This document shows positions 56,711 through 64,000 of a stretch of 64,000 bases of DNA, one piece after another. The stretch comes from Leadbetterella lacunae (GTDB taxonomy: Bacteria > Bacteroidota > Bacteroidia > Cytophagales > Spirosomataceae): NCBI RefSeq assembly GCF_042649125.1, contig NZ_JBHRYQ010000001.1:2914001-2978000 (forward strand), written 5' to 3'. A program made the translations under genes and the position numbers. The notes beneath the pieces were generated by a model. That model saw nothing but the letters and a program-made list of their open reading frames with translations, was not told where the DNA came from and did no database searches. Within the stretch, counting starts at the first letter, position 1; each line of letters opens with the position of its first letter.

Positions 56711-58039
56711 ATGCAAGTTTGGAAGTTTGGGGGCACCTCAGTAGGAAAGCCCGAAAGGATGAAATCGATCAGAAACCTAGTAACCGAAAACCAAAATAAA
56801 AAAATAGTGGTTCTTTCGGCCCTATCGGGGACCACCAATGGTTTATTAGAAATAGGCGAAACCATTAAATCTAATAATGTTTTGCTTGCGGATGAAAAAA
56901 TAGTTGCTTTAAAAAAACACTATCAAACCTTTATTGAAGAGCTTTTTGGTACGCCTGAAAGTTTAGCCAAAGGTCAAAAAATAATAGACAAAGAATTTAA
57001 TTTCATTTCTTCTTTGGCGGGCATTAGCCCTTTTACCATAAAGCAAGACAAAGAATTGGTGGCACAAGGAGAAATCCTTTCTACGCAACTTTTTTCAGCT
57101 TATTTAGAAGAAGTAGGCGACTCAGTAGTGCTTATTCCTGCTTTGGCTTTTATGCGTATAGATGCAGACAATGAACCAGAGCTTAATGTAATAGAGGAAA
57201 AACTTACTGCATTATTAGATGCTCAAACTGACAAGCAGATTATAGTAACTCAAGGATTTATTTGTAGAAACCCAAGAGGCGAAGTAGATAACCTTAAAAG
57301 AGGAGGATCTGACTATACAGCTTCACTAATTGGAGGTGCTACTAGAGCCGAAGAAATTCAGATTTGGACAGATATAGACGGCATGCATAACAACGACCCT
57401 CGTATCGTAAAACGCACCTTTCCTGTCAGAGAGTTGAGTTTCGAAGAAGCGGCCGAACTTGCATATTTTGGAGCAAAAATACTCCACCCGAGCACTATTA
57501 CCCCAGCTAAAATGAGAGGCGTGCCCGTACGTTTAAAAAACACCATGGAGCCAAAAGCACCGGGAACACTTATAACCGCAAACGTAACTCAAGTATCCGA
57601 ATTTACTGCGATTGCTGCAAAGGACAATATAACGGCGATATATATTCATTCTACCAGAATGCTAAATGCTTACGGATTTTTACGTAAAGTGTTTGAGGTA
57701 TTTGAAAAATATAAAACACCCGTAGACATGATTACCACTTCTGAAGTTTCGGTTGCAGTAACGATAGACAATCCTGAAAATTTAGACCAAATTACAGAAG
57801 AACTAAATCTGATTGCAGACTTAGAGCCTCATGATTACAACCAAAGTATCATTTGTGTGGTTGGAAATTTTTCAGCAGACAAATCTGGTATAGCAAAAAC
57901 AGTGATTGATACTCTCTCTGACATACCCGTAAGAATGATTGCTTATGGTGCATCAGAGCACAATATGTCAATTTTGGTGGACACAAAATACAAAAACGCA
58001 GCCTTAGAGGCATTAAACGAAGGTTTATTCAAATTTTAA
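56711..58039 (+). CDS. lysC: Aspartate kinase
   Basis: 442 residues. Phosphorylates aspartate, first step to Lys, Met, Thr and diaminopimelate. Seen: N-terminal WKFGGTSVGKPERM, GRGGSDYTA-like LKRGGSDYTASLIGG, IWTDIDGMHNNDPRIVK, ELAYFGAKILHPSTI, and two C-terminal ACT domains (about 305-442) for feedback control. No homoserine dehydrogenase domain, so it is the monofunctional type. Symbol lysC is the conventional name; the regulating amino acid is not known. Confidence 0.93.
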   Translation: MQVWKFGGTSVGKPERMKSIRNLVTENQNKKIVVLSALSGTTNGLLEIGETIKSNNVLLADEKIVALKKHYQTFIEELFGTPESLAKGQKIIDKEFNFISSLAGISPFTIKQDKELVAQGEILSTQLFSAYLEEVGDSVVLIPALAFMRIDADNEPELNVIEEKLTALLDAQTDKQIIVTQGFICRNPRGEVDNLKRGGSDYTASLIGGATRAEEIQIWTDIDGMHNNDPRIVKRTFPVRELSFEEAAELAYFGAKILHPSTITPAKMRGVPVRLKNTMEPKAPGTLITANVTQVSEFTAIAAKDNITAIYIHSTRMLNAYGFLRKVFEVFEKYKTPVDMITTSEVSVAVTIDNPENLDQITEELNLIADLEPHDYNQSIICVVGNFSADKSGIAKTVIDTLSDIPVRMIAYGASEHNMSILVDTKYKNAALEALNEGLFKF

Positions 58040-58040
58040 T

Positions 58041-58487
58041 ATGAAAAATTCCCTTTCAAAAGTTTTCGAAAAAGACCTGAACAGCCTTTACCAAGAAATA
58101 AACGCCTATCAAAATGAGGACGATTTATGGAAAATGGCAGAAGGAATAAGTAATTCGGCTGGAAACTTGTGTTTACATATACAGGGAAACCTATTAACCT
58201 ACATTGGAGCCGAAATAGGACAATCGGGTTATGTAAGAAATAGGCCGCTTGAGTTTTCTGATAAGGTTTCGAAGGAAAATCTTTTGAAAGGCATTAAACA
58301 TACAAAAGAAGTTGTGGTGAAAACCCTCCAAAACATGGACGAAGGCACGCTAAGTTCCATTTATCCAATTGCAGTTTTTGGAGATGAAAAAATGCAGACA
58401 AGTTACTTTTTAGTACACCTTGTAGGCCACCTCAACTATCATTTAGGACAAATTAACTACCATAGAAGGATATTATGTTACAGCTAA
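58041..58487 (+). CDS. DinB-like four-helix-bundle protein (DUF1572-type)
   Basis: 148 residues. DinB-superfamily fold of four helices: LYQEINAYQNEDDLWKMAEGISNSAGNLCLHIQGNLLTYIG (seen in parts) and the closing HLVGHLNYHLGQINYHRRIL, with histidines that would bind metal. These proteins are related to thiol-dependent transferases such as mycothiol/bacillithiol S-transferases, but the partner is unknown. It follows the aspartate kinase gene by 1 bp and overlaps serS by 13 bp, so all three may be one transcript. Confidence 0.85.
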   Translation: MKNSLSKVFEKDLNSLYQEINAYQNEDDLWKMAEGISNSAGNLCLHIQGNLLTYIGAEIGQSGYVRNRPLEFSDKVSKENLLKGIKHTKEVVVKTLQNMDEGTLSSIYPIAVFGDEKMQTSYFLVHLVGHLNYHLGQINYHRRILCYS

Positions 58488-59746
58488 ACTTCATAAAAGA
58501 AAATAAAGAGCTAACCGTAAAGGCATTACAAAAAAAGCACTTTAAAAATGCCGCGGAGGTGGTAGACCAAGTGCTGGAACTTGACCAAAACCGTAAAGAC
58601 TGTCAGCAAAACCTAGACGATACCCTTGCCCAATCAAACCAACTAGCAAAACAAATTGGCGGTTTAATGAAAGAAGGCAAAAAAGAGGAAGCCGAAGCTT
58701 TAAAAGCTAAAACTGCATCTTTAAAGGTAGAGTCAAAAGAGTTGGAAGAAAACCTAAAAGAACTGGAAACAAAGCTTTTGGACCTTATGGTAACCATCCC
58801 TAACCTCCCGCATGAGTCAGTACCAGAAGGAAGAACACCCGAGGAAAACGTGACGATTTATAGCCAAGGAGAAATCCCGAAGCTATACGATAAGGCTCAA
58901 CCACACTGGGAGCTAATCAAAAAGTATGACATCATAGATTTTGAGTTAGGAAACAAAGTAGCGGGTGCGGGTTTCCCTTTTTATAAGGGAAAAGGGGCTA
59001 AAATTCAAAGAGCTTTAATTAACTTTTTCTTGAATGAAGCTGAGGCCGCAGGTTATCAGGAAGTACAACCGCCAATCGTAATTAATGCAGCATCGGGTTT
59101 CGGAACAGGCCAATTACCTGACAAAGAAGGCCAAATGTATCACGCTACAGCTGATGATCTTTATTTGATTCCTACCGCAGAAGTACCTATCACTAACATG
59201 TACCGTGACGTGATTCTTTCAGAATCAGAATTGCCGGTAAAAAATGCAGCATACACACCTTGTTTCAGAAGAGAAGCAGGTAGCTGGGGTGCTCATGTAA
59301 GAGGACTTAATAGACTTCATCAGTTTGACAAAGTAGAGATTGTACAGGTTAGAAAACCCGAAGAGTCTTACCAAGCTTTAGACGAAATGGTGGAGCATGT
59401 AAAATCACTTTTGACCAAGCTAAACTTGCCTTTCAGAATTCTCAGACTTTGTGGCGGAGATATGGGTTTCACTTCAGCACTTACGTTTGATTTCGAGGTG
59501 TATTCGGCAGCACAAGAACGCTGGCTAGAAGTTAGCTCTGTTTCTAATTTTGAAACCTACCAAGCAAATAGGCTAAAACTAAGAACCAAAGTTGACGGGA
59601 AAACACAATTATTACATACTTTAAATGGCTCGGCATTGGCATTGCCAAGAATCCTAGCAGCCATTTTAGAAAATAATCAAACTGAAGAAGGAATTAATAT
59701 TCCAGAGGTTTTACAAGGTTTTTGTGGCTTTAAGAGCATTTCTTAA
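58475..59746 (+). CDS. serS: Seryl-tRNA synthetase
   Basis: 423 residues. Charges tRNA-Ser. N-terminal coiled-coil arm (about 30-105, two long charged helices) that contacts the tRNA variable arm; class II catalytic core with motif 2 TPCFRREAGSWGAHVRGLNRLHQFDKVEIV and motif 3 NGSALALPRILAAILENNQ (quoted in parts). Full length. It overlaps the DinB-like gene by 13 bp. The nearest downstream gene, sdhC, has its own promoter. Confidence 0.98.
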   Translation: MLQLNFIKENKELTVKALQKKHFKNAAEVVDQVLELDQNRKDCQQNLDDTLAQSNQLAKQIGGLMKEGKKEEAEALKAKTASLKVESKELEENLKELETKLLDLMVTIPNLPHESVPEGRTPEENVTIYSQGEIPKLYDKAQPHWELIKKYDIIDFELGNKVAGAGFPFYKGKGAKIQRALINFFLNEAEAAGYQEVQPPIVINAASGFGTGQLPDKEGQMYHATADDLYLIPTAEVPITNMYRDVILSESELPVKNAAYTPCFRREAGSWGAHVRGLNRLHQFDKVEIVQVRKPEESYQALDEMVEHVKSLLTKLNLPFRILRLCGGDMGFTSALTFDFEVYSAAQERWLEVSSVSNFETYQANRLKLRTKVDGKTQLLHTLNGSALALPRILAAILENNQTEEGINIPEVLQGFCGFKSIS

Positions 59747-59873
59747 GTAATAAATTTATATAAACCGGAAGTGAATACGCGATATTTTGGAAAATTAAAA
59801 AAATTAAACATTTTTATTAATCACTGAGTTGAAACTCCGAGATTAAAAATTTACCAAATTATTGTTTTTTATA

Positions 59874-59904
59874 TTGATTCTAAAAAGATTGTAGAGTACT
59901 TTTG
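59874..59904 (+). promoter_or_regulatory. sdh operon promoter
   Basis: TTG (59874-59876), 20 bp, TACTTTTG (59897-59904): a good match to the Bacteroidota -33/-7 promoter. The start would leave an approximately 70-nt leader before sdhC. Confidence 0.65.
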
Positions 59905-59979
59905 GAAGATAAATAGAAATTGGATTTTTCTAAGTATTCATTACCAATCAATTTTTAAAAATAATAATACCATTTTATT

Positions 59980-60759
59980 ATGTCTTGGATAACCAAATCT
60001 TTATCAAGCTCAATCGGCAAAAAGCTTTTGATGGCTCTTACGGGCTTGTTTTTATGTACCTTTTTAGTGGTTCACCTAATTGGTAATTTACAGTTGTTTA
60101 AAAATGACGGAGGCTATGCATTTAATAATTATGCAGTCTTTATGACCACATTTCCATTAATTAAGATAGTTTCTTATGTAAACTATGGATTAATTCTGTT
60201 TCATGCGTTTTGGGGACTTTATTTAACTTTTCAAAACAAGAAAGCTAGACCAGTTGGCTACGCAGTTTCAAACAACAACTCAAGTGTTTTCAGTAGAAAC
60301 ATGGCTGTTTTAGGGACTATTCTATTGGTATATATCGTGGTTCACATGAGTGATTTTTGGTACAAATACCACAATGAAAACCTACCGTTTGTACAATACA
60401 CCGAAAACCTAGCTACAGGCGAAGTACAAACCACGATGATGGAAGATGGATACACGCAATTGACAAAAAAAGTTGAAACATACAATGAAGCTGCAGGCAC
60501 AAAAACAGTAATTGTAAAAGATCTATATACAGTTGTGGGTTACAGCTTCCAAAGTATACTATTGGTACTATTTTATGTTTTAGCTATGTTCTCAGTTTCA
60601 TTCCACCTGTATCATGGCTTTCAAAGTGCATTCCAAACATTGGGAATTAACCACCCTAAATACACACCACTTATAAAAAATATCGGCATATGGATTTTTG
60701 CAATTCTAATACCTATTGGATACGCAGCTATGCCTATTTATTTCTATATTTTCAAATAA
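59980..60759 (+). CDS. sdhC: Succinate dehydrogenase cytochrome b subunit
   Basis: 259 residues with about five transmembrane helices (roughly 15-38, 58-83, 108-128, 185-208 and 225-250), matching the large diheme cytochrome b of type-B succinate dehydrogenase. Histidines in VVHLIGNLQLF, HAFWGLYLTF, VVHMSDFWYKYH and FHLYHGFQSAFQT could bind the two hemes. It anchors SdhA and SdhB in the inner membrane and passes electrons to quinone. 26 bp upstream of sdhA. Confidence 0.95.
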   Translation: MSWITKSLSSSIGKKLLMALTGLFLCTFLVVHLIGNLQLFKNDGGYAFNNYAVFMTTFPLIKIVSYVNYGLILFHAFWGLYLTFQNKKARPVGYAVSNNNSSVFSRNMAVLGTILLVYIVVHMSDFWYKYHNENLPFVQYTENLATGEVQTTMMEDGYTQLTKKVETYNEAAGTKTVIVKDLYTVVGYSFQSILLVLFYVLAMFSVSFHLYHGFQSAFQTLGINHPKYTPLIKNIGIWIFAILIPIGYAAMPIYFYIFK

Positions 60760-60785
60760 TAAAACCTAGGTAAAATTATATCAAA

Positions 60786-62780
60786 ATGGCAGAAGTAACA
60801 TTTAAATTAGACGCTAAAGTACCTGAAGGGTCAATAGCTGAAAAATGGACAAAATATAAATCAAGCGTGCCTTTGGTAAACCCTGCCAATAAAAGGAGCT
60901 TAGAGATTATCGTAGTAGGTACTGGTCTTGCTGGTGCTTCAGCTGCGGCTACATTGGCAGAAATGGGATATAAAGTAAAAGCTTTTTGTTTCCAAGACTC
61001 GCCACGTAGAGCACACTCAATAGCTGCTCAAGGTGGTATCAATGCTGCAAAAAACTATCAAAATGATGGTGATTCAGTGTATAGATTATTTTATGATACT
61101 ATTAAAGGTGGCGACTACAGATCTCGTGAAGGAAACGTACATAGGCTAGCCGAGGTATCGGTTAATATTATAGATCAATGTGTGGCTCAAGGTGTACCAT
61201 TTGCACGTGACTACGGTGGCATGCTTAGAAACAGATCATTTGGTGGTACCCAAGTGCAAAGGACATTTTATGCCGCTGGTCAAACAGGTCAGCAGCTTTT
61301 ATTGGGAGCTTATTCGGCTCTTGAACGTCAAGTAGGTAAAGGTGCAGTTCAGATGTACTCACGCCATGAAATGCTTGATGTAGTAAAAATAGATGGAAAA
61401 GCGAGAGGAATTATAGCAAGAAACTTGGTGACAGGTGAGCTAGAAAGACATTTCGGACACGCAGTATTGCTATGTACGGGTGGATACGGAAACGTATTTT
61501 ATCTTTCTACTAATGCAATGGGATCAAACGTAACTGCTGCATGGAAAGCACACAAAAATGGAGCCTTCTTTGCAAACCCTTGTTTTACACAAATTCACCC
61601 TACATGTATTCCGGTTTCGGGAGACCACCAATCTAAACTGACACTTATGTCAGAGTCATTGAGAAATGACGGTAGAATATGGGTACCAAAACAAAAAGAC
61701 GATAAAAGAGCAGCCAACGATATCCCTGAAGAGGATAGAGATTATTACTTAGAAAGAAGATATCCTGCCTTTGGAAACTTAGTACCTAGAGATATTGCAT
61801 CAAGAGCTGCTAAAGAAAGGTGTGACGCAGGCTATGGTGTAGGAGCCACCAAAATGGCAGTTTACTTAGACTTCAAGTATAACCTTGTTAACAAATACGG
61901 TAAATCAGAAGCTGCAAAACTAGGTATAGAAAACCCTGACTACGATACCCTGGTAAGACTCGGAAAAGAAGTAGTTAAGGAAGAGTACGGTAACTTGTTT
62001 GACATGTACAAACAAATCACTGGAGAAGACCCATACGAAGTGCCAATGAAAATTTACCCTGCAGTGCACTACACAATGGGTGGCCTTTGGGTTGATTACA
62101 ACCTAATGACCACAGTTCCTGGCCTCTATTCATTAGGAGAAGCAAACTTCTCTGACCACGGAGCAAACAGACTAGGAGCATCTGCTTTAATGCAAGGTCT
62201 TTCAGATGGATATTTTGTAATTCCTTACACTATTGGTGCATACCTTTCAGGCGAAATAAAAACAAAAGCAATGCCAACGGATCACCCTGCATTTGAAGAA
62301 GCAGAGAAAAACGTGAAGGCAAGGTTATCCCATTTATTAAACATAAAAGGTAAGCAATCGCCTGAGTCGTTTCACAAGAGATTAGGGAAAATCATGTGGG
62401 AAAAATGCGGAATGGCTAGAAATGAAAAAGGTTTAACCGAAGCAATATCAGAAATCCAAGCCTTGAAAAAAGAATTCTGGAGCGATGTTAGAGTTTTGGG
62501 AGATATGGATGGCTTTAACCCAGAATTAGACAAGGCAGGAAGAGTAGCCGACTTCATCGAGTTAGGAGAACTGATGTGTATCGATGCACTTAACAGAAAT
62601 GAATCTTGTGGTGGTCACTTTAGAGAAGAATACCAAGAAAACGGTGGAGAAGCTCAACGCGACGACGAAAACTACATGTATGTAGCTGCTTGGGCTCACG
62701 AAGGTGATAGCAAGTGGGAGTTACACAAAGAAGAATTGCAATACGAGAATATTAAAATTGCACAGAGGAATTACAAATAA
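60786..62780 (+). CDS. sdhA: Succinate dehydrogenase/fumarate reductase flavoprotein subunit
   Basis: 664 residues. Oxidises succinate, TCA cycle. Seen: FAD-binding VVGTGLAGASAAATLAEMG, the covalent-FAD region PRRAHSIAAQGGINAAKN with His, RDYGGMLRNRSFGG, HPTCIPVSGDHQSKL, MGGLWVDYN and GEANFSDHGANRLGASALMQGLSDG (in parts). sdhB should follow directly; instead a family-3 acyltransferase gene starts 7 bp downstream and sdhB comes after it. Confidence 0.98.
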   Translation: MAEVTFKLDAKVPEGSIAEKWTKYKSSVPLVNPANKRSLEIIVVGTGLAGASAAATLAEMGYKVKAFCFQDSPRRAHSIAAQGGINAAKNYQNDGDSVYRLFYDTIKGGDYRSREGNVHRLAEVSVNIIDQCVAQGVPFARDYGGMLRNRSFGGTQVQRTFYAAGQTGQQLLLGAYSALERQVGKGAVQMYSRHEMLDVVKIDGKARGIIARNLVTGELERHFGHAVLLCTGGYGNVFYLSTNAMGSNVTAAWKAHKNGAFFANPCFTQIHPTCIPVSGDHQSKLTLMSESLRNDGRIWVPKQKDDKRAANDIPEEDRDYYLERRYPAFGNLVPRDIASRAAKERCDAGYGVGATKMAVYLDFKYNLVNKYGKSEAAKLGIENPDYDTLVRLGKEVVKEEYGNLFDMYKQITGEDPYEVPMKIYPAVHYTMGGLWVDYNLMTTVPGLYSLGEANFSDHGANRLGASALMQGLSDGYFVIPYTIGAYLSGEIKTKAMPTDHPAFEEAEKNVKARLSHLLNIKGKQSPESFHKRLGKIMWEKCGMARNEKGLTEAISEIQALKKEFWSDVRVLGDMDGFNPELDKAGRVADFIELGELMCIDALNRNESCGGHFREEYQENGGEAQRDDENYMYVAAWAHEGDSKWELHKEELQYENIKIAQRNYK

Positions 62781-62787
62781 CAAAAAC

Positions 62788-63882
62788 ATGTCCGCTCAGT
62801 CTCGGATTTTTGGTTTAGACCTTTTGCGTACGGTAGCGATCTTGCTAGTTTGTCTATTGCACGGAAGAGAGTTTCTAACACCATATTTCCCAAGTTTTCC
62901 AGACTTATGGTTTGTTGACGGAGTGGATTTGTTTTTTTGTCTAAGTGGATTTTTAATTGGAAGAATATTTATTAAAGAGTTTAGTAAAACTGGGAGTTTT
63001 GAAATAAACCAAATAGTAGCATTTTGGAAAAGGAGATGGTTTAGAACTTTACCTAATTTCTATTTAATTTTAGCTCTTAATTTAGTTTTTTATTTTGTTA
63101 GAAATAGGAATTTTAACATCGAAGGTTTGTGGAGATATCCGCTTTTTTTACAAAACTTTAATGTGGTTAGATGTTTTCATTTCTTTACTGAATCATGGAG
63201 TCTAGCAGTTGAAGAGTGGTTCTATTTAGGGTTTCCTATTTTTTGTGTATTGTTATCTTTTTTCATTAAAAGAAGTATTCAGAAAATAGTCTTAACAGGA
63301 ACAGTTTTAATAATCTTTGGATCAATCATAGCGAGAAATCTAATCGGAAATCAATTTCCTAACTTAGATACCTTTACATGGATAAAAGAGTTTAGAGATG
63401 TAGTCATATTTAGAGTAGACTCTATAGTTTATGGTGTTTTGGGTGCTTATTTGTCTATTTATTATTCAAATATTTGGCTCAAATACAAAAACGGTCTAAT
63501 TGTATTTGGAGTGATTGGGCTTGGATATCTATTTAAATTTTATCCAGTAGCTGAGTCCAATTTTTATAAAATGAATTATGATGTTTTGTGCAGTATATTT
63601 ATTTTATCAACGCTACCATTTTTGTCGACTTGGAATATAGATGCAGAAAACATGGTTAATAAGATTGTTACATTTATAAGCAAAATTTCATATTCGATGT
63701 ACTTAATAAATGCATCATTGGTTTTTAATTTTATTAATATTTACAATAGAGCAGAAAGCGGAAGGCAGGCAATTATAAATTATTTTATTTTTTGGATAGT
63801 TACAATATCCTTTTCTTTTTTAATTTACCAGTATTTTGAAAGACCTACTACGGCCTTGAGAGACAAAAAAGTAATACTATGA
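62788..63882 (+). CDS. Acyltransferase family 3 protein placed between sdhA and sdhB
   Basis: 364 residues from the ATG at 62788; the frame is open for 28 more codons inside the 3' end of sdhA, but this ATG is 7 bp after the sdhA stop. About ten transmembrane helices. Seen: family start FGLDLLRTVAILLVCLLHGREF, LFFCLSGFLIGRIF, WSLAVEEWFYLGFPIF and a late SKISYSMYLINAS. It presumably acylates a surface glycan or lipid. More AT-rich than sdhA. It overlaps sdhB by 4 bp (ATGA), so it interrupts the sdh operon without breaking transcription. Substrate unknown. Confidence 0.9.
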   Translation: MSAQSRIFGLDLLRTVAILLVCLLHGREFLTPYFPSFPDLWFVDGVDLFFCLSGFLIGRIFIKEFSKTGSFEINQIVAFWKRRWFRTLPNFYLILALNLVFYFVRNRNFNIEGLWRYPLFLQNFNVVRCFHFFTESWSLAVEEWFYLGFPIFCVLLSFFIKRSIQKIVLTGTVLIIFGSIIARNLIGNQFPNLDTFTWIKEFRDVVIFRVDSIVYGVLGAYLSIYYSNIWLKYKNGLIVFGVIGLGYLFKFYPVAESNFYKMNYDVLCSIFILSTLPFLSTWNIDAENMVNKIVTFISKISYSMYLINASLVFNFINIYNRAESGRQAIINYFIFWIVTISFSFLIYQYFERPTTALRDKKVIL

Positions 63883-64000
63883 ATATATCGTTAAAAGTAT
63901 GGCGTCAAAAAAACAATAACGCCAAAGGGACTTTGGAAAATTATCAAGTTAAAGATGTGTCACCAGATATGTCTTTCCTAGAGATGTTTGACGTATTAAA
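63879..64000 (+). CDS. sdhB: Succinate dehydrogenase iron-sulfur subunit, truncated at the window edge
   Basis: The ATG at 63879 overlaps the acyltransferase stop. The visible 40 codons, opening MNISLKVWRQKNNNAKGTLE and continuing with VSPDMSFLEMFDVL, match the start of type-B SdhB/FrdB, before the ferredoxin cysteines. The gene continues beyond base 64000, so cluster ligands and stop are not seen. Its position after an intruding acyltransferase gene shows the sdhC-sdhA-sdhB set is split but still co-directional. Confidence 0.9.
   Translation, partial: MNISLKVWRQKNNNAKGTLENYQVKDVSPDMSFLEMFDVL

Noticed and set aside
59747..59979. A hidden gene between serS and sdhC
   Set aside because: The 233 bp have stops in all frames and contain the sdh promoter; nothing coding is supported.

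Overview
This 64 kb window is a gene-dense chromosomal stretch of a low-GC Bacteroidota bacterium, most likely a Cytophagales-type organism. The evidence is a GldG-like gene, DUF4293 and DUF3078 proteins, the tRNA-Tyr/Gly/Thr-tuf-trnW-secE-nusG block, a three-subunit sdhC-sdhA-sdhB system with a large cytochrome b subunit, and many promoters of the Bacteroidota type (-7 box TAnnTTTG, with TTG about 17-22 bp upstream where one is visible). Most genes look like housekeeping genes at ordinary AT-rich composition. Coordinates 19.8-26.2 kb are a clear patchwork.

Layout. 1-5.8 kb: 5'-truncated acyl-CoA dehydrogenase; a minus-strand cupin/DUF4293/fmt run; a lone gldG-like gene; a small exported protein. 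6.0-9.9 kb (minus): nusG, secE, tRNA-Trp, an intruding MFS exporter, tuf, and tRNAs Thr, Gly and Tyr; the ribosomal protein genes that usually follow nusG are absent. 10.1-12.7 kb (minus): ECF sigma factor, single-pass anti-sigma candidate and outer-membrane barrel. 12.8-16.1 kb: Crp/Fnr regulator, then trpC-trpF-trpB. 16.1-19.8 kb: ComEC-like MBL hydrolase, acyltransferase, Dabb protein and AlkB. 19.8-26.2 kb: a decayed small secreted-peptide gene, an AT-rich orphan, AlkA, a REP-associated transposase (RAYT) between two copies of a palindromic repeat cluster, a GC-rich DnaE2-like polymerase and a GC-rich foldback repeat. 26.2-34.2 kb: DsbA-like protein, S9 peptidase, a probable small RNA, SPOR lipoprotein, gmd, def, nitrilase-family amidase, and guaB carrying a frameshift at an A7 run.

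34.2-39.6 kb: acyl-CoA dehydrogenase with an SCP2 protein, then a co-directional ECF sigma / 59-aa protein / MscS-like / DUF3078 / MscL cluster. 39.7-46.4 kb: the end of the division and cell-wall cluster, ftsW-murG-(aminoacyl-transferase-like gene)-ftsQ-ftsA-ftsZ, without murC. 46.4-50.2 kb: idi, then a sugar-acid operon (FAH-family, 2,5-dioxovalerate dehydrogenase-like, SDR). 50.2-54.2 kb: recF; a PadR operon with three tandem membrane paralogs and a pterin dehydratase. 54.2-59.8 kb: pdhA, TPR protein, ribH, aspartate kinase, DinB-like protein and serS. 59.9-64 kb: sdhC-sdhA, an acyltransferase gene placed inside the operon, and the start of sdhB at the right edge.

Most notable: the guaB frameshift and the perfect dyad against its start codon; the acyltransferase inside sdhCAB; a small RNA gene with its own promoter and terminator (29.16-29.27 kb); the PadR/three-paralog operon; the sigma-linked mechanosensitive channel cluster; and the RAYT/REP and GC-rich polymerase patchwork. 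All calls come from reading the sequence and from family knowledge; no searches were run.
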